The notes: generated by a model not told the origin, from the sequence alone. Shown: positions 17,331 to 26,520, numbered from the stretch's first letter. The stretch: 64,000 nucleotides of DNA from Acidobacteriota bacterium (GCA_039028635.1 JBCCHV010000001.1:228923-292922), one strand, 5' to 3'. Numbers and translations are program-made.

Positions 17331-18188
17331 GCCTCGATAAAGGGCGCGGAAGGCCGAGGGGGTGGTGCCGATCAGCCGCTTGAAGAACTTCACGAAGTTG
17401 GTCGCTTCGGAAAACCCCAGTCGCAGCGCGATGGTCTCGACGGCGAGGTCCGTGTGCACCAGCAGGCGCTGGCCTTCGAGGGCGACGCGGCGGTCGATGT
17501 GGGCCTTGGCGCCGATTCCCACTATCCGCCGGCACCAGCGCGACAGGGTCTTTTCGGAATAGCCCAGGGTGCGGGCATACCAGGCCAGGTCGCGGTGGTG
17601 GGTGAGCTGCTCTTCGAGCAGACTTTCGAAGGCCTCGAATGGCTCGCTCACCGGGAGACCCTGACGATCGAGCTGCCGCCGGACGGCGCCCTCGCAGAGC
17701 TCCAAGAGGGCCGGCAGGAGTCGCCACACGACGCGGTCCGGGGCCGCGCTCAGCTCGCGAACCTGAAGGTCGAGCATCAGATCCACCAGCTTCCGGAGGG
17801 CGTCGAAGTCTTCCGGCGTCGGGACGATTCGTGCCGGCCAGCGGCGCGGTGGCGCCTCGGCACCGCAGACTTCGGGCTGGAAGAGGGCGACGAAGCCGGC
17901 CAGGTCATGCTCGCCATCGAAGCGCTGCACCTGACCCGGAGCGACGTGCACCAGGGCGCCCGCCTCGACCGGGTGCTGATCGAAATCCACCATGTGCCAG
18001 CCGGCACCGCCGGTGATCACCAACAGGAGGTGGAAACCGGTGCGATGAGCCCGGAAGATCGAGTGATCGAGCGAGCGTCGTCGCAGCTCTTCGAGGATCA
18101 GAACCTCGACTCCGAAGGCCGCCCGCTGGCCGCCGTCGAAGGGGACGGCCGGAACGCTTCTAGGGGTCGATTGTCCGTTTTTGACCAT
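17328..18188 (-). CDS. AraC-family transcriptional regulator
   Basis: A 286-residue regulator. The N-terminal half is a cupin-like sensor (HLLLVITGGAGWHMVDFDQHPV). The C-terminal 100 residues contain two helix-turn-helix motifs, DLAWYARTLGYSEKTLSRWC and VETIALRLGFSEATNFVKFF, followed by GTTPSAFRALYRG, the standard AraC ending. It is divergent from the SnoaL-like gene across 143 bases, the usual arrangement for a regulator and its target; the inducer is unknown. Confidence 0.9.
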   Translation of the reverse strand: MVKNGQSTPRSVPAVPFDGGQRAAFGVEVLILEELRRRSLDHSIFRAHRTGFHLLLVITGGAGWHMVDFDQHPVEAGALVHVAPGQVQRFDGEHDLAGFVALFQPEVCGAEAPPRRWPARIVPTPEDFDALRKLVDLMLDLQVRELSAAPDRVVWRLLPALLELCEGAVRRQLDRQGLPVSEPFEAFESLLEEQLTHHRDLAWYARTLGYSEKTLSRWCRRIVGIGAKAHIDRRVALEGQRLLVHTDLAVETIALRLGFSEATNFVKFFKRLIGTTPSAFRALYRG

Positions 18189-18331
18189 CGAACGTCAGCT
18201 TACGACCTGGCGAGGTGGCGAGTCCAGGCGTAGCGTTCTCCTGTCGCAGGGGTTGCGACCGACACTCGACAGAAATACTTAAGAGTCCGGGGTGTTCGAA
18301 AAGCGCCTCGCACCTTGCCAGGAGACCGACC

Positions 18332-19102
18332 ATGGAACCGAAACAGATCGTCCTCAGCGCCTTCGCCGCCCTCTTTTCCGACTTCGATCCGCAAGCCGCC
18401 GAGCAGCATCTGGCACCAGGCTACGTGCAACACAACCCGGCGGTGCCGACCGGCGCAGCGCCGATTCTGGGACTGCTGCCAGCATTGCGCGACAGCGGCC
18501 TGAAGGTCGAGACCCACCGCGTCCTCGCCGACGGCGACTATGTCGCCTTGCACAACACCTACCGCAATGCCCAGGCCTTCGGCGCCGACGAGATGGTGGC
18601 CTTCGACATCTTCCGGGTCGAGGACGGGCGAGTCGCCGAGCACTGGGACAACCTCGCCGCGGTGACGCCGCCGAACCCCTCCGGCCGCAGCCAGACGGAC
18701 GGCCCGACGGAGATCTCCGACCGCGACCAGACCGCCGCCAACAAGGCTCTGGTCAGCGACTTCGTCGCCACCGTCCTGCGCGACGGTGAGGTCGACCGCA
18801 TCACCGACTTCGTCTCAACCGAAACCTACCTGCAACACAACAGCCAGATCGCCGACGGCCTCGAAGGACTCGGCGCGGCCCTCGCCGCCTGGGCCGAGCA
18901 GGGCATCACCATGAGCTACCGCGAGACCCACCTGGTGATCGCCGAGGGCAACTTCGTGCTCACCGCTTCGGAAGGCGATCTCGGGGGAGAGACGATGGCC
19001 TTCTATGACCTCTTCCGGGTCGCCGACGGCAAGATCGTCGAGCACTGGGACGTGATTTCCCCGATTCCCGCCGAGATGGCCCACGACAACGGCAAGTTCT
19101 GA
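18332..19102 (+). CDS. Tandem SnoaL-like (NTF2-fold) protein
   Basis: A 256-residue protein made of two SnoaL-like domains. Domain 1 (1-120) has YVQHNPAVPTG and FDIFRVEDGRVAEHWDN; domain 2 (130-250) repeats YLQHNSQIADG and YDLFRVADGKIVEHWDV. The family includes polyketide cyclases and many uncharacterised small enzymes with a hydrophobic pocket; no reaction can be assigned. The ATG was chosen for the AGGAG upstream. No signal peptide. Likely controlled by the divergent AraC regulator. Confidence 0.85.
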   Translation: MEPKQIVLSAFAALFSDFDPQAAEQHLAPGYVQHNPAVPTGAAPILGLLPALRDSGLKVETHRVLADGDYVALHNTYRNAQAFGADEMVAFDIFRVEDGRVAEHWDNLAAVTPPNPSGRSQTDGPTEISDRDQTAANKALVSDFVATVLRDGEVDRITDFVSTETYLQHNSQIADGLEGLGAALAAWAEQGITMSYRETHLVIAEGNFVLTASEGDLGGETMAFYDLFRVADGKIVEHWDVISPIPAEMAHDNGKF

Positions 19103-19120
19103 GCTCTGCGGGTGGCGAAA

Positions 19121-19152
19121 GGCCCCGGTCGGTGCGCAGCGCGGCCGGGGCC
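19121..19152 (+). terminator. GC-rich hairpin after the SnoaL-like gene
   Basis: Arms GGCCCCGG (19121-19128) and CCGGGGCC (19145-19152) pair perfectly, 18 bases after the stop codon. There is no T-tract, so it may act as an RNA-stabilising or weak terminator structure. A second C/G-rich hairpin follows near 19157-19176. Confidence 0.5.
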
Positions 19153-19269
19153 GCCGTCCCCCCGCGCGGCGGGGGATGGGCTCGCCGAAGCGCTATCAGA
19201 TGAGAACCGCAGAGACTCGCCAAGGAAGAGGCGGTGGGTCCGCAATCATCAGTCGATATCTCCTAGAAC

Positions 19270-19296
19270 TTGATTTTTGACTAATCAAAATATAGT
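19270..19296 (+). promoter_or_regulatory. Candidate promoter with inverted repeat before the TonB receptor
   Basis: This short AT-rich stretch stands out in GC-rich surroundings. TTGATT (19270-19275) and TATAGT (19291-19296) are separated by 15 bases and can serve as -35 and -10. The same region holds an inverted repeat, TTGATT/AATCAA (19283-19288), with a 7-base spacer, a possible repressor site overlapping the promoter. Confidence 0.5.
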
Positions 19297-19351
19297 CTTC
19301 GCTTGACCGTATCCGAGGGCAATGCCCAAGATCCGAGCGAGGACCGAACCG

Positions 19352-21610
19352 ATGAGCACTTTGCGCACCCTGACCCTGACTCTGACCCTGCTCCTCCTGA
19401 CCGTGCCGGCATTGGCTGCGGATGCCGAGGAGTGTGATCTGCGCGCCACCATCGTCGACGGCAACCAGCAGCCGGTGAGCGACGCGGTGCTGCATCTGCT
19501 CGACGCCGATGTCGAGCTGACCAGCGATGGCGCCGGCGTGGTCTGCGCCCCGCGGGTGCCCGACGGACGGCAGACCCTGCTGGTGATCGCCGCCGGTTTC
19601 TCGGTTCTCGATGCCACCGTCACCAAGGAAACGGACGCGCCGCTGCTCCTCGAGCTCGAGCTGACGCCGGCCTTCGGCGAGGAGATCGTGGTCACCGGCA
19701 CGCGCACCGCCAAACGCTTGGCGGAGACGCCGGTGCATGTACAGCGCATCTCGCGCGACAGCATCGAGGCTTCCGCCTCTCGCACCCTCGCCGACGCCAT
19801 CGAGCTGACCCCCGGCGTGCGCATCGAGAGCAACTGCCAGAACTGCAACTTCTCGCAGGTGCGCATGCTCGGCCTCGAGGGTCCCTACTCCCAGATCCTG
19901 GTCGACGGCCAGCCGACGGTGTCCTCCCTGGCGCTGGTCTACGGAGTCGAGCAGTTTCCCGCCAGCGCCCTCGAAAACATCGAGGTGGTCAAGGGTGGGG
20001 GAGCGGCAATCTACGGTGCCGGCGCCGTCGGTGGGGTGATCAATCTGATTCCCCATTCGCCCCTCGACACCCACTTCGCCCTCGACGCCCGTGGCCTGCG
20101 CACCGGCGGCGAGGCCGGCTACAGCCTGTCGGCGATGGCCGATTGGAGCCCGCGCCAGCGGCGCACCGGCTTCTCCTTCATCGCCCAGCTCGACGAGGTC
20201 GACCCGGCGGACCTCGACGGTGACGGCTTCACCGAGGTCACCAGCCGCGAGCTGACCACCTTCGGGGTGCGCGGCGAGCACTACCTGCTGGCGGACCAGG
20301 CGCGCCTCAGCGGTGAGCTCAACTTCACCGATGCCCGGCGGCGCGGTGGCGACCTCGTCCGCTTCGACCGGCGTCCCGACGAGACCGCTCTGACGGAGGA
20401 GATCAGCACCGAGCGCCTCGGCCTGTCCCTCGGCTTTCTGCACACCGTCTCGGCACGCTTCGACTACCGCCTCGCCGGCTCCTATGCCGACACCTCGCGC
20501 GACTCCTACTACGGCGGCGGCTTCGATCCCAACGCCTACGGCACCACCGAGAACCCGCTCTGGATCCTCGACTCGCAGGCCAACCTCTACCACTCCAGGG
20601 GCACCTACAGCTTCGGCGCCAGCTACAGCCGCGACGAGATCGACGACCGCCAGCCCGGCTACGACCGCCTGCTGCAGGAGAGCAACAGCAATCTCGGCGT
20701 CTACGTCCAGGACGACCGCACCCTGGGCGACAAGGTGACGGTGATCTACGGCCTGCGCGCCGACGACCACTCGGCGCTGCCCGATCCGGTGCTGCTGCCG
20801 CGACTGGCGGCGATGCTGGCGCCGCGCGACGACGTCACCGTGCGCCTGTCCTACGCCCAGGGCTTCCGCGCTCCGGTGACCTTCGACGAGGATCTCCACA
20901 TCGAGCTCGCCGGTGGCGAAGCGCAGGTCATCCGGCCCGCCGCCGACCTCGTCGAGGAGCGCTCGGACGCCTACTTGCTGTCCGTCGAGTGGCGGCCGAC
21001 CTTCGGGCGCAAGGGCAGCGCCGCGCTCGAGGTCGCCGGCTTCCGCACCGACCTCGAAGACCTCTTCGACGTCATCGAGGCCGACGACCCGGCCACCGAT
21101 CAGCGCGAGTTCCTGCGCGTCAACGCCGCCGGCGCCCAGGTCGAAGGGGTCGAGCTCGCCGCCTCCCTGCGCTGGGGCTCCCGCCTCTCGCTGCAGGCCG
21201 GCTACGTGGTGCAGAGCTCCCGGTTGGCCGAGGCGGAGCCCGACTTCGGCAGCCGTGAGCTGTTCCGCTCGCCGGACCAGTACGGCACCTTCCTTCTGCA
21301 GTCCCGCCTGCCGGCGGCGATCGAACTCTTCCTCGGCGCCCGCTACACCGGCGAGATGACCGCGCCCCACTATGCCGGCTTCATCACCGAGGACCGCCTC
21401 GAAAGGACGCCGTCCTTCGTCGAGCTCGATCTCAATCTGTCACGCGATTTTCGCCTCGCCGGGCGCTCCGTGACCCTCACCGTCGGCGCCAAGAACCTCA
21501 CCGACGAGTACCAGGAAGATCTCGATCGGGGCCCCGACCGCGACTCCAACTACGTCTACGGGCCGCGCCTGCCGCGCTCCTACCAGGTCGGCCTGCGGTG
21601 GCAGTTCTGA
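19352..21610 (+). CDS. TonB-dependent outer-membrane receptor
   Basis: A 752-residue receptor that imports a bound ligand using TonB energy. A signal peptide (LTLTLTLTLLLLTVPALA) is followed by a carboxypeptidase-regulatory-like domain (about 27-95), the TonB-box region EEIVVTGTRT, a plug domain and a 22-strand barrel ending in GLRWQF. The plug carries IESNCQNCNFSQVR, two cysteines two residues apart, seen in a subgroup of receptors. The start was chosen for GAGGA 8 bases upstream; an ATG ten codons earlier is possible. The downstream TlpA-like gene overlaps by 13 bases. Ligand unknown; metal chelate or heme are guesses. Confidence 0.93.
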   Translation: MSTLRTLTLTLTLLLLTVPALAADAEECDLRATIVDGNQQPVSDAVLHLLDADVELTSDGAGVVCAPRVPDGRQTLLVIAAGFSVLDATVTKETDAPLLLELELTPAFGEEIVVTGTRTAKRLAETPVHVQRISRDSIEASASRTLADAIELTPGVRIESNCQNCNFSQVRMLGLEGPYSQILVDGQPTVSSLALVYGVEQFPASALENIEVVKGGGAAIYGAGAVGGVINLIPHSPLDTHFALDARGLRTGGEAGYSLSAMADWSPRQRRTGFSFIAQLDEVDPADLDGDGFTEVTSRELTTFGVRGEHYLLADQARLSGELNFTDARRRGGDLVRFDRRPDETALTEEISTERLGLSLGFLHTVSARFDYRLAGSYADTSRDSYYGGGFDPNAYGTTENPLWILDSQANLYHSRGTYSFGASYSRDEIDDRQPGYDRLLQESNSNLGVYVQDDRTLGDKVTVIYGLRADDHSALPDPVLLPRLAAMLAPRDDVTVRLSYAQGFRAPVTFDEDLHIELAGGEAQVIRPAADLVEERSDAYLLSVEWRPTFGRKGSAALEVAGFRTDLEDLFDVIEADDPATDQREFLRVNAAGAQVEGVELAASLRWGSRLSLQAGYVVQSSRLAEAEPDFGSRELFRSPDQYGTFLLQSRLPAAIELFLGARYTGEMTAPHYAGFITEDRLERTPSFVELDLNLSRDFRLAGRSVTLTVGAKNLTDEYQEDLDRGPDRDSNYVYGPRLPRSYQVGLRWQF

Positions 21611-22113
21611 GGCTTCGCGGAGCCCTCCGCGGGGGTGTCCTGGCGCTGATCTTCGCCTTCGCCCTGGCCGTGCCGGCCGCCGCCGACTCGATCTGGCGCA
21701 GCGAGGAATGGACCGACCTCACCGGCCGCACCTGGACCGCCGATGACCTCGAGGGTCGCGTCGTCCTGCTCGACTTCTGGGCCACCTGGTGCGCCCCCTG
21801 CCTGGCCGAGCTACCGGACCTGCGCGAGCTCGATGCGGCCTATGGCGAGCGCGGTCTGGTGATCGTCGGCATCGCCCTCGACGCCCTCGAGCGGCGCGAC
21901 CTGCGCTCATTCCTGCTGCGTCACGACATCACCTGGCCGCAGGTCCACGAGCGCGCCGGCACCCAGTCCGACATCGCCCGCCGTTTCGGCGTCGAGGCGG
22001 TACCGGTGACGGTGCTGGTCGATTCCGCAGGGCGCGTCGTCGCCCGCGATCTGCGCGGCAAGGCCCTTGGCGCCACGGTCAAGGCGCTGCTCCGCAGCTC
22101 GGCGGTGCCCTGA
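21598..22113 (+). CDS. TlpA-like exported thioredoxin
   Basis: A 171-residue periplasmic thiol-disulfide protein. An export segment (GGVLALIFAFALAVPAAA) precedes a redoxin domain with the active site FWATWCAPCLAELP and the cis-proline loop EAVPVTVLVD. The GTG start lies inside the last codons of the receptor gene, so translation is coupled. Coupling to a receptor with a CxxC plug suggests it keeps that or the imported ligand reduced; this is inference. Confidence 0.9.
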   Translation: MAVLRLRGALRGGVLALIFAFALAVPAAADSIWRSEEWTDLTGRTWTADDLEGRVVLLDFWATWCAPCLAELPDLRELDAAYGERGLVIVGIALDALERRDLRSFLLRHDITWPQVHERAGTQSDIARRFGVEAVPVTVLVDSAGRVVARDLRGKALGATVKALLRSSAVP

Positions 22114-22150
22114 CCCCAAGGGCGCCCTGATCCCTCAATCTCGGGGCAAC

Positions 22151-24412
22151 TCAGTCGCGGGGCAACTCCAGCTCGAGAAGGCCGCCGGCCGCGAGGTAGC
22201 CCTCGGCGCACCGTTCGCCGGCGGAGGGTACCCCGGGATGGCGGGGGAGGGTGGGCGCGGCCCGTCGAGCGCAAGCGCGGTAGTGGCCCGGAGCCAGCTT
22301 GGGATAGGTGATTGTGGCTCCCGGGGCATCGGTGACGCCGTGGCCGGCGCGCCACTGGCTCAAGACCTGCGCCGAGAGAGGGATCCCGTCCTGCATCACC
22401 GCCAGAACTTCGGGATTCTCGTGCCGCCGGTAGTCGCGATCGATGCCCGTTGCCACTCGCAGGGAGCCCCCTGCCGCCGGTACCTCGAGGCTCACCCGCT
22501 CTGCCATCGGCAGAGAGAAGGCCTTGAGGGCATGGCCCGGTGGACTGACGATGGCGGTGAGCTGGCGCGCGGCGGCCGGCAAACGGGCCTCGAAGCGCCC
22601 ACCGCCGTCGCTCGAGCGCCGATCGAAGCCGCTCGCGACCACCGGTTCGGCCACCCACAGATCGACGATCGCGCCAGGAACCGGTCCGCGCTCGGAAGTC
22701 ACCGCGCCGGAGACCGCCACCTTCGGTCGCAGAATCAGCTCGACCGGCGCCGGAGCGGCATCCTCTCGCACCTCGACCGTGCGGTGGTCGCTCACCAGCG
22801 ACTCTCCTCGCCGACGTCCCTCGGCGGAAACCCACACCACGCCCTCGGTGAAGGCACGGAAAGTCGCTTCGCCCCCCTCGTCCGTGGTATCCGAAAGGGC
22901 GCCATCGACGGTGACCAGAGTGACCCAAGCACCCTCGACGGCCGCACCGTCCTGGTCCACGGCGCTCACCGACAGCTCGCTGGCCGGCAGCTCGATCTCG
23001 ACTTTCGCGACGCCCGCGCCATCGGGTACCACCTCGACCCGGGCGACCCGCTCGAGGCCCTCGGCCTCGATTTCGACCCGCCACCAGCCGTCTTCGGCGA
23101 CGACTCCGTGGAAGGCACCCTCGCGATCCGCCTCCATCGCCACCCGCGGGGCGACGTGGCGGCCTCCGAAGGAAATAGTCCCCGCGATCCCTTCGTCACG
23201 ATGGGTCAGCCGGCCGACCACCTCGATCAAGTCGAGGCGCACCTCGATGTCGCCCTCGCCTGGCTCGACCGTCAGCCAGGGCTCGATGAAGAAGCTGTTG
23301 TCCCATCGATCCTTGACCTGCAGCGAGAAGGTTCCCGGCGCCTCGCCTCGGACCACCACCTCGCCGGCCCGACTGGCCGGCCCCTGGAAGGCGAACTCAC
23401 TCCCGGCAGCTCCGGAGAGGGGCGATCGACGCAGCAGCTCGACGATCCAGGGGCGTCCGCTCGGATCGAGGGGCGGGTCGATCGTCGCTCGCAGATCCAT
23501 CGGCGGCTGGAGGATCAGCGGCGCCGCGAGACGCGTCTCGCGGCCGTCCCATAGCTCGAGGGGAAATTGCCGGGAGATGGCATAGGCGGGATGCTCGATT
23601 TCCAGCAAGTAGGTCCCGGCCGCCAAACCGGAAAGCTGAAAGAAGCCCGTCGCCGAGACCGCGACCTCGTCGGTCTTCGAAGTCAGGCGCTCCCGGAGCG
23701 CCGTGCGAGGTGCCAGAGGAGAGAGACGCGCCCTGGCGCCCGCGTCGAAGCTTTTTCCGCTGGCGGTTTCCACCCACCCGACGAGCGAAGCGCCGCGGCG
23801 CAGTGCCATCGTCCCCAGGTCGAAGGCCTCGCCCCCACCGGAATCGACACCGCCGAGATCGCCACTCCCGAGATCGATACCGCCGAGATCGATTCCGAAG
23901 CGGTAAACCGGCGCGAACCCGGCGGGCCTGATCTCGAGATCCAGCCGTGCCGCCGGCACCTCGCAGCGCCAAGCTTTCTCTGCCAGGTGGCAATGCACCG
24001 AGTGCCGGGTCAGGCCCCCGGCAGCGGATGGCGCTCCGGCCTTCGGCAGCAACGAGAAGGCCATCCGCAAGCGATCGGGCCACTCGCCCTCGGCAAACCG
24101 ACCGTGAACGATCACCGTCGGCAGGGGAGAGAAGCGCAGTCCCTGCTCCCGCCGTGCCTCGACGACCTCGCACGGAGCCCAGAAGCCGGGCGCTTCCAGA
24201 CACGCCGTCCAGACCGAGCCCTCGGGCAGTGAACAGGCGGTCGCGGCGCAGGTCCGCTCCTCGCCGCCCGCCGTCGGTGTCCATCGAACCTCCGCAGCCA
24301 CGCCCTCCGGAAGACCGGTCGCGACGGGAATCAGAACGTCGTCACCGGCTGCGCCCACGCTCGGCATCGCCCACAGGGTCAGCGCCAAGATCCAGACCAG
24401 CGGCCGGTTCAC
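22151..24412 (-). CDS. Large secreted protein with carboxypeptidase-regulatory-like repeats
   Basis: A 753-residue exported protein (MNRPLVWILALTLWAMPSVGA). The body is a series of beta-sandwich, carboxypeptidase-regulatory/Ig-like segments, for example GLAAGTYLLEIEHPAYA, GEAPGTFSLQV, AVDQDGAAVEGAWVTLV and AVSGAVTSERGPVPGAIVDL. A Gly/Asp-rich repeat (GIDLGGIDLGSGDLGG) is near residue 175. No catalytic site was seen; surface or periplasmic binding is likely. The GTG at 24412 overlaps the upstream gene's TGA by 4 bases, marking translational coupling. Confidence 0.8.
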   Translation of the reverse strand: MNRPLVWILALTLWAMPSVGAAGDDVLIPVATGLPEGVAAEVRWTPTAGGEERTCAATACSLPEGSVWTACLEAPGFWAPCEVVEARREQGLRFSPLPTVIVHGRFAEGEWPDRLRMAFSLLPKAGAPSAAGGLTRHSVHCHLAEKAWRCEVPAARLDLEIRPAGFAPVYRFGIDLGGIDLGSGDLGGVDSGGGEAFDLGTMALRRGASLVGWVETASGKSFDAGARARLSPLAPRTALRERLTSKTDEVAVSATGFFQLSGLAAGTYLLEIEHPAYAISRQFPLELWDGRETRLAAPLILQPPMDLRATIDPPLDPSGRPWIVELLRRSPLSGAAGSEFAFQGPASRAGEVVVRGEAPGTFSLQVKDRWDNSFFIEPWLTVEPGEGDIEVRLDLIEVVGRLTHRDEGIAGTISFGGRHVAPRVAMEADREGAFHGVVAEDGWWRVEIEAEGLERVARVEVVPDGAGVAKVEIELPASELSVSAVDQDGAAVEGAWVTLVTVDGALSDTTDEGGEATFRAFTEGVVWVSAEGRRRGESLVSDHRTVEVREDAAPAPVELILRPKVAVSGAVTSERGPVPGAIVDLWVAEPVVASGFDRRSSDGGGRFEARLPAAARQLTAIVSPPGHALKAFSLPMAERVSLEVPAAGGSLRVATGIDRDYRRHENPEVLAVMQDGIPLSAQVLSQWRAGHGVTDAPGATITYPKLAPGHYRACARRAAPTLPRHPGVPSAGERCAEGYLAAGGLLELELPRD

Positions 24413-24696
24413 GGGCAAATGTCCAGGCAGTCCAGCTCCTCGCCGCCATCGACCTCGACGTTGAAGCAGGCGCCACCGTCAATGTGACAGGTCCAGCCCT
24501 GGATCGGGTCGTAGACCATTTCGCACCGGATCCCGGCGCCCATCTCTTCGTCGCCCACCTGGGTGCAGCTCCAGGCGCATGGCGTCCCGAGAACGTGGCA
24601 CGTGGGAACCCGGTTCAGGCAAACCCAACAGCCCCACTGCGCCGAGGTCGCAGGAAAAGCCATCAAGAGCAGACCGGCCAACAAGATCCTTCGCAT
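24409..24696 (-). CDS. Small secreted Cys-rich protein
   Basis: A 95-residue protein starting MRRILLAGLLLMAFPATSAQ with GGAGG nine bases upstream. The mature part has ten or so cysteines (WGCWVCLNRVPTCHVLG, PCAWSCTQ, IRCEM, WTCHIDGGACFN, DCLDICP), no doubt paired as disulfides. It differs from the six-Cys pair near 8.4-9.1 kb. It is first in a two-gene unit with the large Ig-like protein. The upstream region is AT-rich and includes the palindrome CGATATATCG (24734-24743). Confidence 0.75.
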   Translation of the reverse strand: MRRILLAGLLLMAFPATSAQWGCWVCLNRVPTCHVLGTPCAWSCTQVGDEEMGAGIRCEMVYDPIQGWTCHIDGGACFNVEVDGGEELDCLDICP

Positions 24697-24844
24697 CGCT
24701 CCAACCTCCGAGGCAGTCGACCTACGGAATATTCGATATATCGCAATCGTAGAATCGACCCGTGACCGAGTCAAGAGAAAGGTCTTCCTCGCGGTCCGGA
24801 AACAGGACGCCTTTCCGGCCCGGAATATGGTGCCGGCGAAGCCC

Positions 24845-25459
24845 CTAGAAACCGGTGGGCGCTTCGCCGTAGCGGGCCAAGAAGGTCTTCACCGAGTCGG
24901 AGACGATCGCTTGCCGCTCGGCCTGGTTGGGCAGCGCTCGGCTCGGTGCGATGACCTGCTCCCAAAAGGTGAACGCCTTGAGCATTCCCGTGAGCTGGGT
25001 CGCCGCCGCCACGGGATCGGAGACGGCCAAACGTCCGTCCTTCGTAGCCTGGCGCAGCCAGCGGGTCAGGCCGTCCTCGCCGGAGTGGGCCCGCTCCCAC
25101 ACATCGCGCGCCGCCTCCGGGGAGCGGAAGCACTCGGCGAGCATCATCCGGACGGTGTCCAAGAACTCCGGATCCAAGTAGAGGTCGACGAGGTTGCGAG
25201 CGATCTGCTCGAGGCCGTCACGAATTCCCTCGGCGGCTCGGTAGGGCCGTTCGCTGGCCTCGGCGGTGCGTTCGACGAGCAGGGCGCTGATCTCTTCGAA
25301 GAGCGCCTGCTTGCTCGCGAAATGCTTGTAGACGGTGCGCTTCGAGGCCGGCGCCCGGGCCGCGATGCGATCCATGTTGGCGGCCTGAAAGCCATGCTCT
25401 CGAAACTCGGCCAGGGCGGCTTCGAGGATGGCCCTTTTTTTGGGATGGGTATCGGTCAT
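24845..25459 (-). CDS. TetR-family transcriptional repressor
   Basis: A 204-residue regulator. The N-terminal TetR DNA-binding helix-turn-helix runs through about residue 50 (KKRAILEAALAEFREHGF, MDRIAARAPASKRTVYKHF), followed by an all-helical ligand domain resembling the AcrR C-terminal type (MMLAECFRSPE). It is divergent from the SDR gene, and two 18-bp palindromes lie between them, so autoregulation plus control of the SDR is likely. Ligand unknown. Confidence 0.9.
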   Translation of the reverse strand: MTDTHPKKRAILEAALAEFREHGFQAANMDRIAARAPASKRTVYKHFASKQALFEEISALLVERTAEASERPYRAAEGIRDGLEQIARNLVDLYLDPEFLDTVRMMLAECFRSPEAARDVWERAHSGEDGLTRWLRQATKDGRLAVSDPVAAATQLTGMLKAFTFWEQVIAPSRALPNQAERQAIVSDSVKTFLARYGEAPTGF

Positions 25460-25468
25460 CGACTCTCG

Positions 25469-25486
25469 GTAAACTTTTCGGTTTAC
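25469..25486. promoter_or_regulatory. Palindromic operator 1 (TetR site candidate)
   Basis: GTAAACTTTTCGGTTTAC has perfect 6-base arms around a 6-base spacer. It lies 9 bases before the tetR start codon and would block tetR transcription or translation initiation. Confidence 0.75.
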
Positions 25487-25503
25487 ATAGCCCGTATCGA
25501 CGA

Positions 25504-25521
25504 GTACACTTCCGAGTGTAC
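25504..25521. promoter_or_regulatory. Palindromic operator 2 (TetR site candidate)
   Basis: GTACACTTCCGAGTGTAC has the same architecture as operator 1 (6-base perfect arms, 6-base spacer, shared GTA-AC/GT-TAC ends). The two centres are 35 bases apart, and this one is on the SDR side of the intergenic region. Confidence 0.75.
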
Positions 25522-25629
25522 AGGCCGAGAGAGCTTCCCCTCGGCCGTCCTCACAAGATTAGCGCAGAGCTCTGCGATACCCCCGCCTCGCGCCGCGGCG
25601 CGCTGGCTCGAGATCAGGAGGATCAGCCC

Positions 25630-26520
25630 ATGCCTTGGACCCGCGACCAGATTCCCGACCAGATCGGCCGCTTCGCCATCGTCACCGGAGCCAACAGCGG
25701 CATCGGATTCGAGACCGCCCTCGCCCTGGCGAGCAAGGGTGCCCAGGTCGGTCTGGCTTGCCGCAGCGCCGAGCGCGGACGGGCAGCGGTCGAGCGAATT
25801 CGCGCCGAGCATCCCACCGCCGAAGTCTCCGTCGCGCCGCTCGACCTGGCCGACCTCGACCACGTCGCCCACTATGCCGAGGAAGTTCTCGCCAACCGCG
25901 AGAGACTCGACCTGCTGGTGCTCAATGCCGGCGTCATGGTTCCTCCGGCCTCGAAAACGGCCCAGGGATTCGAGCTCCAGCTAGGCGTCAATCACCTCGG
26001 CCACTTCGCCTTGACGGCCCGGCTCCTGCCACTCCTCGAGGCCACCCCGGAGGCGCGCATCGTGGTGGTGTCGAGCCTCGCTGCCCGCCAGGGCAAGATC
26101 CATTTCGACGACCTTCATTTCGAACGTCGCTACTCCCCTTGGCCGGCCTACGGTCAGAGCAAGCTGGCCAATTAGCTCTTCGTCCGCGAGTTGGTGCATC
26201 GTCTGCAGGAGGCCGGATCGAGCGTCACCGTCACCGCGGCTCACCCGGGCTGGACTGCCACCAACCTGCAGCGCACCAGCGGTCTGGCTCGCTTTTTCAA
26301 TCCGATCTTCGCGATGACGCCTCCGCAGGGGGCGCTGCCAACCCTACGAGCCGCGACCGATCCCAGCGCCACCAGCGGCGACTACTTCGGCCCAGACGGC
26401 TTTTTGGAGTTTCGTGGCTATCCCCGGCGGGTCAAGATGGCGCGCCGAGCGGAGAATCGAGAAACCGCCCGCCGCCTGTGGGAGGTCAGCGAGCGGCTCA
26501 CCGGGCTACACCCCGCCTAG
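25630..26520 (+). pseudogene. Short-chain dehydrogenase/reductase with in-frame amber stop
   Basis: The frame encodes a 296-residue NAD(P)-dependent SDR of the retinol-dehydrogenase-like type: IVTGANSGIGFETALALA (Gly-rich cofactor site), LDLLVLNAGVM, NHLGHFALT, catalytic Ser in VVSSLAA and YGQSK with Tyr/Lys. Right after KLAN, codon 182 is TAG (26173-26175), then the same frame resumes with LFVRELVHRL and AAHPGWTATNLQ. Family members read KLANLLF here, so one base change (TTG to TAG) explains the stop. Upstream AGGAG is intact. It is therefore a recent nonsense mutant, an assembly error, or a suppressed gene. It is controlled, presumably, by the divergent TetR. Confidence 0.85.

Noticed and set aside
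26173..26175. TAG in the SDR gene as pyrrolysine or recoded codon.
   Set aside because: The column is Leu in relatives, no Pyl context was seen, and TAG ends other intact genes in this window.
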